From Opeltia flavorubescens (lineage: Eukaryota; Ascomycota; Lecanoromycetes; Teloschistales; Teloschistaceae), in NCBI GenBank assembly GCA_000442125.1, contig KE546975.1, positions 248,001-312,000 of the forward strand: 64,000 nucleotides of DNA, read 5' to 3'. A program made the translations under genes and the position numbers. How positions within the stretch are numbered: position 1 is the first letter of the stretch; each line of letters begins with the position of its first letter. Of this stretch, positions 36,166 through 45,409 are shown in pieces. The notes under the pieces are model-generated. The model had not been told where the DNA came from. It saw only the letters and a list, made by a program, of their open reading frames with translations, and did not search any database.

Positions 36166-36899
36166 ATGACAGAAGAAGGAGCTTTGGAGGGGTCTTGCTC
36201 CTGCGGCCGAAATCACTACATAATCCTTGCGCCCCAGCCATTGAGAGAAATCTTCTCCGTTATCTACGATGATCGAGTGGAGCATGGTTAGTGGGGAATA
36301 TCATTGAGAACTCGAGATGGTACATTGCTGAAAATCCCACAGCACGGTCGCTTTCCCTTCGCGTGCCGCTTGACTATATCCAGAGTACGACACATGCATT
36401 CTATCCAGACGAAACCCACAGCACTATTCGCCGCATCTTCACGCCTAGACATGCACCGCATACTAAACGCCATTTCTGTGGGTTCTGTGGCACTTCGTTG
36501 ACACACTGGAGTGAAGAACGCGAAGCTGAAGCCAACTGGGTCTACGTCAATTTCGGAAGTCTCAAAAATGAAAGTGTGGAAAAGTTGGTGGATGAAGGAC
36601 TTCTGGATTCGTCTGACGAAACCGAGGAGAGTACGGCAACGAAAGAGAAGGCACATGACCGAACGATAACCTCTGAAGGGAGGGAGATCTCAGGTACACC
36701 CTGGTATGAAGAGTTGATAGAGGGTAGTGAGCTGGGTCGCATGAAGCGTAAAAGAGGCGGAAATACTTCGGTAGATGGTCGAAGCAAGATTGAGTGGGAA
36801 GTTGTCGAATTTACGACTGAGCCGGGAGATGTTGGGACGAGTACAGGGAAAAGAAAGTTGGACCAGATTGGCAAAGGAGATGTCGAAATGAGGGAGTGA
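36166..36899 (+). CDS. GFA/CENP-V domain protein
   Basis: The exons are 36166-36286 and 36343-36899, encoding 225 residues. The first exon was not part of the long frame; it adds MTEEGALEGSCSCGRNHYII, supplying the first zinc-binding Cys pair (CSCG, about residues 11-14). The intron (gttagt to ccacag) joins RVEH to ARSLSLRVPLDYIQ. The second zinc site is HFCGFCGTSLTHW (about 85-93), preceded by IRRIFTPRHAPHTKRHFCGF. GFA-fold proteins bind zinc and include glutathione-dependent formaldehyde-activating enzymes, but most fungal members lack a tested substrate. The C-terminal 100 residues are acidic and Ser/Thr-rich and not part of the fold. Confidence 0.9.
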
Positions 36900-37904
36900 A
36901 CGACCAAACCTGGCCAGGAGCCCAAGGAATTTGCTATGATGATCGACGGCGTAATGAGTGGCACCAAGAACCCCAAGCGTCTCAGAGGTTATGAATTTAT
37001 AATATATCTCCTCTGGTAGGAGAATCTGCCTTTTACAAAACGGTGGCATGAGTTCGTCCATGGTTGAACAGCGAACCTATCTCTGTCAGTCAAGAACGGC
37101 ACTTCTTTCATGAAACATCGTCAAAGTCCAAGGCACCCCACTTCTCAAATACAAAGACTATTCCGCCAACTGCCATGAAGGATGCCTCCGGAAGAATAGA
37201 GGGAGCCCATCATGAGCTACATATGTGAGCATGATCTTTTCATAGAGTGGTATTGTCCCGGCAATGAATTCGTCGACCACAATTCTGTTCACTACATCCC
37301 ATGCTCCTTCTCACAATCTACCATAGACTTAATGGAACTGCATCCTTGGGTGAACGGCTGATTTTCCACAGGCCTCATGCTAGGAGCGATCATCCCCTGC
37401 TGTCCCTTGTAGCTGACGATGAAGAACATAACTTAGTACTTTTAGTAGCGGCGTGAACTAGGCCCCGTAGCTTTGTTGACTGGTTTGCTGAGTTCGTTTT
37501 CGGAACACATGATAATGCCCGCTGGGTAACCTTACAATCTCGACTTCGAGAGAAGGCCAGCGAGTCCCGAAACGCGAATATCTCCATCCCCCAGTTCAGA
37601 CGCGTAGGTGTACCTTCAATCTGTTGATTCGTGTCGATTCGTGTTGATTCAAGAAATGTCTCCGCGGTTGATGCCGACCCAATGTTTATTTACAATCTTC
37701 TTGGCCCAATATCTGTTTCTCTCTCCTGGTCACCTCTCAACTTGCAGGCGAACTTATTTTCTTGTAATACACAGGAACATTGCCGTGAAACTTCTTATAT
37801 CATGGTCTCTGCTGCTGTGCTGCCATTCAAGTCTAACATCCCTTAGCTTCAGCTTTGCTTTGAAAAACCCTTGCTAGACGAGTGTCAGGGCACTCGACTG
37901 CAAG
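36900..37904. other. Intergenic, no gene seen
   Basis: One kb between two plus-strand genes. A hydrophobic open frame at 37608-37877 ends just before the next gene start and is more likely its 5-prime leader than a protein. Confidence 0.5.
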
Positions 37905-40900
37905 ATGGGCACCCTGACGGATATCACTTCCAAGGCCGTAAACAAAAACATGCGTGCTGGAGGTTCCCCGATGCCAACGCCAAAGGGTATCTCTTCTCAG
38001 AATGACCACACCACAAAATCTAATTTCATGACACCTACGATGTCATCAGCAAAGAAAGCCAATCACAATCAAATTTCCACGCCGACTTCAGCCAGCATCG
38101 AGAAGGCAGTGACTGGCAAGTGGATGACTTCAGCTGTGAGGCGCGTCGGTCTGAGGCGAGTTGATGGTGACGGCACTCCTCGTTCGAAAAAGGAAGGATC
38201 GAAGCAGGTCCATAACGCCCTAACTTTCCCTGATAAGGTACGTCATCTCTTCAGCAACTTTGTTCTAGATTTCCTTTTACGTCGAGAAATTCGGATACCG
38301 GAAATGGTCGCTTCAAAACTTGATGAAGAAACATCACAAACGTTTCTCTTCGTGCTGTATTGGGCAGCTCTGGCAAGAGCAGCGAGAGCTGATAATTGAT
38401 CCTTTGTAGCTTTCCACATCATCACAAGGTCCGATGCCAGGCAACTCTTCACCAAAGATTCCGGCTTCACTGCTATCCCATAAACCTCTTCCAAGTCCGC
38501 CCATTGCTCAGATCAAAAGCGACCACATCGAAGAGCCTCGCTCATTGATTGACGCGAGCGAGAAGCCGTTGCAGCGTACTTCGCCGAAATCGCCGCAGAA
38601 AAAGGAAGAATGGCCAGTGCTTTTCCCACAGAAGCCGACAACGCCTGATTCGCTACGTCAAATGTTGGAGCAGCCTTCCAATGAGCCAGCATGGGCTATT
38701 TCCGGCAATCAGGAACGATATCCTTTGCTACGTGGTCCAGAGGTAAACCCTCCAGATCCCCAGAAGCCGACGAGCAAGCTTTCTTCCACCTATCGACTCG
38801 AGCGCAAAGAAACATCTTCATCTAATCTACGGGAAAAGGTTGTCGGACCCGGCTCGACCGAAGGACGAGGCCGTGGTGGTGATCGTGCCATCAATCAAAC
38901 ACTGGACAAGAAGGAGATACCACAAGCGGATCCTAAAGTTACCCATCGTCTGTCTGCTGGAGCTGCTGCTGTCGAGAAGTCGTCGTCCGAAGCCAAATCT
39001 ATAAAGGAGCCTAGGCAGACTCGAACCAGCTCTCTCAGAGCTAGAATATCCGCCGGCCAAGTCATAAGGGATAGTCCGAACAAGGTCCTGGGTTTTACGG
39101 ACTTCACCGCAGAGAAGGGACCATTGAAGAAAGCAAGTAATGAAGATTTGGGCTCTGGTGGTGGCTTCCAGGCAAGATCGTCAAGCTCGTTCAGCAAAGC
39201 TTTCACGAAAAAGTCATCGCGAGACTCACTAAGTGGGAGCCGCGCACCAGCTCAAATTGTTGCAGGCAGCCGCCGACCTTCCACGCGTCGTCCCAGCAGC
39301 CGTAATAGTCTTCGTGGTGACTCAAGAGCTCCAAGTCCAGCCTTCCTCGAACCCTCGCGGCCTGCGCCACCGATCCCCGCAACGAAGACGAAAGGTGGTA
39401 TGCGAAAGTCATCCATCCCAATCTCTCGCAACAGTATCACATCTACCACAGCCAAGGCGGAATCTGGTGCCTCATCAAATGATGCGGCTATTTCGGTAGG
39501 GGTAATAGGATACGAGATTGGTGTCAACAAGGGTTCAGGTGTTATCGAAGATGGACCAGCAACCGCTAGAGAAGGCCAAGATCCTGATGCTCATGCTGGT
39601 GAGCAGTATGAACCAAATCCAGTCCTTGAATCTATAGCAGAATCGCCCCGATCTACCTTCCGCTCCAAACGCTTATCTGCCAACACATCTTCGCTCGAGC
39701 ATGGACCTACCTTGAAGATTTCTTCATCCGCCAATCGGATTATCATGGGGACAGGGGAATCCGACAAGGAGAAGCTACCATTGGCCAAGAAGAAGAGTAA
39801 AGACTTATTTCGTGCTGCTGTAACCAATGAACACAGAAACGTTAGCAAAGGTAGGACAATATCTTTCGGACCGACTAAGATCACGAATCGGCCACTTTCG
39901 AGTCAAGGCTTCCCAGAAAACCGGCCACATAGCGACTCGCTAGGCAAGGCACCTAAGGTCAAGAAAGTGAAGAGCGCGGATCTGAGCGTGATCGCCTTGA
40001 CTCCTAAAAAAGAACTGGAACCTATCGTGAACCAAGCTGAAGGAAGTAAAAACAGCACTGAGACGACTGCTCTAGAAGATCCATTTTCCAACGCCGAGAG
40101 AGACGGTCAGTCCAGTGGAGCCTTGGAAAAACGAAATGGAAACAATGCAACAGCCGAGGTCAGCAGCGCTGCGCCACTTATCTCTCCTATGAAGGATAGT
40201 GTTACACCGTCGAGTGATGCCATCCCTGTGATTCCGACTTTCCTACCAGAGACAATTCAGGAGCATGTCAGCAAGTCAAATGGTGCCTCGGAGCCTATTC
40301 GTGTAGACGAGGTAAAGGTTCGTAAACTCGACGATAGCCCTCTCACTATCAACACACAATCTCGGGCAATTTTGGATCAAGAGGCACCGTCTACTCCTCA
40401 GAACGGAATTCGGACGAATGGTAGCCCCTCCTCGGATATCTTTCCCCCGCGAAGCTCGTCTCGTATGAAGCATCCAGACTATACAATCAGTGGATCATCG
40501 AAGAGCTCCTCTGTGTCGCCCATCGATCGAGTGGCTGTTCAATTGCAAAAAGAAATCTCAGCCACGCAACCTGGCAAAGCAGGAATCACTCAGGGTGGAA
40601 ATCCCCTCCAGCTCTCAAGCACTGACTCCGAAGCATCTCGTCATGAAATCGCCTCCCAAACCATCTTGGCCGATGTTGGGCGTAAACGCGATTCTATAGC
40701 TCACGAGTCAAACAAATCCCAGGCTTCAATCTCTAAGGGTTTGATATCCAACTTTCGCGGTCTATTCCACAAACGTGCATCCGACAGCACTGAAGCATCC
40801 GTTGCACGTTCCACCAAGAAGGGTGGAAAGCGACCAACAGTCACTGCGCATGGAAGCCCTTTTCCTTCTATGTCAAACATTCATCCAATCCACCGTCCAA

Positions 40901-41268
40901 CGCAGGCCTCGATGAACCGTAGTAGCGCCGCTTCGCAGAGACCTGGCTCTCATGGTTTGGTAGTCAATTCACCTGGCTCCCCTATCGCTTCCCCACTTCC
41001 ATCCGACGTCTCCACCACGACTACTTTGGCGATGCAGATACTCGACTCGGTGCGTAGAGAGAGCTCTAGCCCTAAGAAAGAACGACTGCTAGAGTTGGGA
41101 AAACTTATGGTGGATACAATTACTCAAGCTCGTGACGCAGAGAAGGCGATGGAGGAAGCGAAGCAAGCTGCTAGAAAGGCGGAAGTTGCTCATGCGCTCT
41201 GCAAGAAGAGTGTCAGCGATGTTGCAAACTTGGTCAGGGAGTGGAAAGGGGATGTCTATCGTCTGTAA
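37905..41268 (+). CDS. Large disordered protein with C-terminal coiled coil
   Basis: The exons are 37905-38237 and 38410-41268, encoding 1063 residues. The 172-base intron joins FPDK to LSTSSQGPMPGNSSP in phase. Nearly the whole protein is Ser/Pro/Lys/Arg-rich and disordered, with many possible SP/TP phosphosites. Only the last 90 residues look folded: RESSSPKKERLLELGKLMVD, then a helical Ala/Glu/Lys stretch (ARDAEKAMEEAKQAARKAEV) and VANLVREWKG. I recall this C-terminal coiled coil in uncharacterised filamentous-fungal proteins. There is no membrane segment. A scaffolding or cell-cycle/cytoskeleton role would be a guess. Confidence 0.85.
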
Positions 41269-41899
41269 GCCGACTCAGCCTTCTGGGAGCTGGTTGAAGT
41301 GGATATCGATTCGACGGCGAATGTCGTGTCTGTTTTGCCAATTATTTTCCGTGGGTACTCGCGTTGGCGGACGGTTTTATGGATGAGGTGCTTGAGGAGA
41401 AAGGGGAATGTGTCAACTAGGCCGATGTCGAAAAAGGTAATGTGAAGGTAATGTTCGGCAAAGTGTTTTCGAAGGTGTGAGGTGGAAGAAAAATGTGAGG
41501 GAACCTGTCCCTTTCTGTAGGCTGATTAAGCCTGTTAGATCACGTTTGTACATTAGTCTCCTCTTTCGATAGACTGTCGGAAACAAAAATGCGATGAGTT
41601 TCATTTCGATGTGATCCAAGAAGGTGTCATCGACTGCCTTGCACAAGGTCAGTAAAATCAAACACGAGGGCTCGTTTGAATAGTTCTCCAAGCGCGTTGA
41701 ATCAAATGCTTGGTGCACGCAATACAATGCAATGTGGTATCATTCCATGGTACAAAACTTCTATCGTTAATACATGCTTTTGTTCGTTTTTTTACTCATG
41801 CCTTTGTAGCTTTCTTTCGTTCTTCATCATAAAACCATACTCATGAGTATCATACTCCCTACTTCCACAATTCTTCTGTTCCTGCAGCGACCGCTACCT
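41269..41899. other. Convergent intergenic region
   Basis: Two 3-prime ends meet here. Frames at 41132-41386 and 41413-41727 are out-of-frame shadows or unsupported. Confidence 0.5.
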
Positions 41900-42569
41900 C
41901 TACTTCTTTCCAACGACACCGGCTAGATCCGCCAGAGCTTCCTTTCGCTTGAAACGGGCGTCTTCGATCACACCTAATCGGCGGAAAAAACACGTTAGCA
42001 AGCTGCCTTCCCTTTATGTAGAGCCGAGAGCTGAAACACCGAAAGTGTTAGGAGAATTGGGAGAGAAATGACATACCAGCATCAGCATCCGACGAAAAAT
42101 GCGCCGACCACTGCACATACGTCGATCCTTCCTTCTCACCGGACGTGACCGCAAAGCAGCGAACCGTAGAGATGACGCTCGAATACGTCAATGCGGGCGT
42201 GGAAGCGATGACGGAGTAGGTAATATAGTGATCAATAGTCTATTCGCAACGCGCTATCAGTAACCAAAACCCACTTGGAAAAAATACGCTTCGAATTACG
42301 TTTCTTTCTTGAGTAGGTTAGAGAGAGAGGGGAGGTAAACAACATACGGAATGTTCCTCCTGCTTCACGTCCAAGACGGTGCCATCCTTGAAAGTCCATT
42401 GCACGACGTCTGTCTCTGGAGAAGCACCCTTGACGTAATCTGATTTCTCGAGCTTGGACCAGAATTTGTGGAAGTCTTGGAGTTTTATTAGGTGCCAGAC
42501 TTGGGCGAGGGGGGCGGAGATGACGGCGGATTCGGTGACGGAGGTGGAGGTTGGGATGCGGGTCGTCAT
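41900..42569 (-). CDS. SRPBCC (START/Bet v1-like) small protein
   Basis: The exons are 42348-42569, 42077-42239 and 41900-41973, encoding 152 residues; only the first exon shows as a long frame. The start is MTTRIPTSTSVTESAVISAP, followed by LAQVWHLIKLQDFHKFWSKL, the usual opening strand and helices of the SRPBCC fold. Exon 2 gives strands (TIDHYITYSVIASTPALTYS, then STYVQWSAHFSSDADAG). Exon 3 gives the long C-terminal helix (IEDARFKRKEALADLAGVVG). These proteins have a hydrophobic ligand cavity (polyketide cyclase or lipid-binding type); the ligand is unknown. A longer N-terminus from 42680 is possible but not conserved in character. Confidence 0.87.
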
Positions 42570-42792
42570 ATTGATGAAGGATTGGGTGGGGTTTGGATTT
42601 GTTATGCGGATTGTTTGGGGCTGTGTTGGGAGAATAGTTGGAGGAAGCAGGTGTCGGACAAATTGACTTCGAAGAATCAAAGAGGCAACTTTAACGGGAT
42701 GACGTCAATGCTGCAGGGACACATTCATACGTCAAGCAGGAGCGTCTGAGAAGCTCGTCTCCAGAGCACCCTACCATTTTGACAATAATTCA

Positions 42793-43762
42793 ATGGAAGA
42801 ATCGGAAGAAGATACAGATTCAACAGACCTCCCAGAACTAGACACGATCATCAACTCCTCGCTCGCCGCCCAAGGTATTCCCTCACCGCCCAAAAAGCGC
42901 CGGCGAATCGGCCCCTCCCCCGCGCTCTCCAAACCCTTCCGCTCTCCGTTCAAGTCACCCCTAAAACAAACCTCGCAGTCCTTACAGAACACGTCTACTC
43001 CAAATCCGACCTCAAACCACCCTCCATCAACCACATCAAAACCCACCACGACTGCCACATCCTCAACTCACCCAACCCCGTCCAAACCTCTCCCCACCAC
43101 CCATACCTCCCTCTCACCAACAACAACATCAACCCCTTCTTCCTCCACTCGCATCTCCACCCTCCAAAAACAACACACCTCCCTCCTCAACGAACTCTCC
43201 TCCCTCCGCCGCACCCTCAAAACCACGACCCAAGCCCTAGAAATCGAAGCCTCGACTTCAGATGCGGAATTAGAGGCGCTGATACGAAAATGGAAGGGTG
43301 TGAGCCGGGAGGCGGCGGATGCGGTGTTTGAGATTATGAAGGGGAAGATGGAAGGGATGGGTGGGATGAAGGGGTGGAGGAAATCGCGGGAGGGGAGTGG
43401 TAGGAGGGGGTGGGGGTGGGAGAGGGAGGGAAAGGTGGGAGATTCTGGTGTTGGAGGGGGTGGGAAGAGGGAGGGGAGGGAGGATGGGAGGGAGGATGGG
43501 ACGGGGTTTGTTGGAGGGGACGATAGAGAGGGAGAGGCGGATGGGACGGGGTTTGTTCCGGAGGACGATAGGGAGGAGGAGAGAGAGGTAGATGGGGATA
43601 GAGAGGGAGAGGATGAGGATGAGGTACGCTATCGGTTCTATCAAGGGGAATGAGAAGCTAATGGCGAAGCAGAGTTTCTCCATGATGATGATGCTGAAGA
43701 GTCTTGATATCCCGCTCGCTTTGATCGGTTATGATGGCGTTGAACAGAGGTGGGTTGATTAG
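42793..43762 (+). CDS. sfr1: SFR1/MEI5-type recombination mediator
   Basis: The exons are 42793-43623 and 43673-43762, encoding 306 residues. The conserved core is KPFRSPFKSPLK (residues about 49-60), a coiled coil (ISTLQKQHTSLLNELSSLRR) and DAELEALIRKWKGVSREAAD. The short second exon was recovered by splicing (gtacgc to aagcag) and encodes SFSMMMMLKSLDIPLALIGY followed by DGVEQRWVD, the expected family C-terminus. Sfr1/Mei5, with Swi5/Sae3, stabilises Rad51/Dmc1 filaments in homologous recombination. A Gly/Arg/Asp low-complexity insert (about 175-275) separates core and tail. The coding strand is extremely C-rich up to 43220 and G-rich after 43265. Confidence 0.9.
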
Positions 43763-44133
43763 ATCTGACGTTCTTGGGTGACTGGCGTATTCTGCGACAG
43801 AGATACCCCTTGCTGCATGTTGTGCTTTTACATAGAAATTGAGCTAATGCTCTGTATTGACGCCATTAACGTACCTTTGACATGGGCGTTGACTACTATT
43901 ACTGCTGAGACTTGATGACAGGAGTTTTGTCCGATAGAGGATGAGGTAACTTTGGCAATTGCGTGGCAAACTAGGCCACGATGAAGATTTTCGTATATAC
44001 GTTAGTCAAATATGTACAACTTAGAATTGAAGTATTGCATCCACGTGGGATAGGAGGTTAGCATCAAGCCTTTCCCTCCATTCCCTTTCCATACCTTCGC
44101 GTAGAACGCGCACGTATTCCTTCTGTCCCTAAA
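43763..44133. other. Convergent intergenic region
   Basis: 371 bases between the 3-prime ends of the SFR1-like gene and the GH45 gene. No gene is seen. Confidence 0.5.
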
Positions 44134-45308
44134 CTATTGCTCACACGTATCATCCTGTCCTTCCTCTTCTCCCTCACCTTCCTTCCCACCAACCTCCCCA
44201 GTCCCCGTTTCCAAAACCCCCTCAGCGGAAGAGGTACCAGTAGGGACTACGGTCCCCGTCGGCATCACTCCCGAACTAGTCACAACGCCCGTCTCACTAT
44301 TCCCCGTGTCAACACTGCTTGTAGCTGTAGTCTGTGCTGCGGCATAGGAAGCACTGACTTGTTCAGATGAGTTCTCGGTAGAGGTGGCAGCGATGGTGGA
44401 TGAATCCTCGGCGGGGGAGCGGGTTGATACTGAAGAAGGCGCTTTGTATCCCGAAACGGAACAACCGGATTTGGCGACGAGTTCGGCGGGGCAAGTCACT
44501 TGTTCGTAGTTTACACTATGGAGGGAAAAGTATTAGCTGCTTTCCTCCGAGAGAAGGGTGGGGTGGAAGGACGGGAACACTCACTTAGGGTTGCTCTGAC
44601 CCTGCATCCAGTCCCAACGGAAACCGCAGCCCTTCTGCAGCGCGGAGGGGAACTCAGAGCATTGGTTGCTATTGGAGCCGCCATACTGGGCGCCCCAGAC
44701 GGATGAAGTGGCTTTCCATTCCTTGGAGCAGCCGTCGAATTGGCCAAATCCACCGCCAGGCATCTATATGGAATTAGCAAGACGATACTTCCTATGTCAA
44801 TAGGTACTGGAACTCACAGCAAGATCAAACTGCGTACCACTGACATCATTGCCAGTGTTCGTAGCTTGCACGATCATGGTCTTTCCCTTGAGGGAGGTGC
44901 TCGTGAAAGTAAGCTTGTAGCAAGAGCAACAAGTTGGATTCGAGGCTGTAACGGCGGCGAATCCATAAGCGAGGTTGTCGTTGACAGCCCATGGGGCTTG
45001 AGAGGAGCACATGAAGGATGTTCCACCATTGCAACCGGACTGGGCGGTCACACCGTTGGCAAGGGGCTTGTCGTTGATATCGCAAGTCTTGACGGGGCTG
45101 GTTATCCCGGACATGGACCAGGCACAGGATGGTTTGCAGCAATCCCTTGAGGATATTTAGTATGGACCAGTGTGGCAAGAGGGGATGTGGAGAACTCTCA
45201 CCAGTAGCGAGTGGTGGTGCCAGAGCCGGATTTACCAACGGCAGCAACGTAACTTGCGGATGTGACAAGAAGGGCCGCAAGAGCAGCGAGACGAGTGAAA
45301 GAAGACAT
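44134..45308 (-). CDS. GH45 endoglucanase, secreted
   Basis: The exons are 45202-45308, 44818-45145, 44585-44763 and 44134-44515, encoding 331 residues. A signal peptide (MSSFTRLAALAALLVTSASY) precedes the catalytic domain. The GH45 signature TTRYWDCCKPSCAW spans the first intron and contains the catalytic Asp. The second acidic region FDLAMPGGGFGQFDGC spans the second intron. Disulfide cysteines (NPTCCSCYKLTF, KGCGFRWDWMQG) are present. GH45 enzymes hydrolyse internal beta-1,4 bonds of cellulose by inversion. After the domain (VTCPAELVAKSGCS) comes a 110-residue Ser/Thr-rich, then acidic tail (GGKEGEGEEEGQDDTCEQ) instead of a cellulose-binding module. There is no GPI signal. A TATA box lies 92 bases upstream of the start. 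Confidence 0.95.
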
Positions 45309-45400
45309 TGTAGAAATGCAAATGAAGTTTTTGTAGAATGAAGATGCTTTGTACAAAGAATTGAAGCTGTGATGCAGTTCGAAGGTACTGGTCTCGGACC

Positions 45401-45409
45401 TTTTATATA
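45401..45409 (-). promoter_or_regulatory. TATA box of the GH45 gene
   Basis: The minus strand reads TATATAAAA here, about 92 bases upstream of the GH45 ATG (45308). Spacing fits a core promoter with a 5-prime UTR of roughly 60 bases. This is the clearest TATA element in the window, in keeping with a strongly inducible secreted hydrolase. Confidence 0.65.

Noticed and set aside
37608-37877. A hydrophobic 89-codon plus frame
   Set aside because: It has no conserved features and ends immediately upstream of the next gene start, so a 5-prime leader is more likely.
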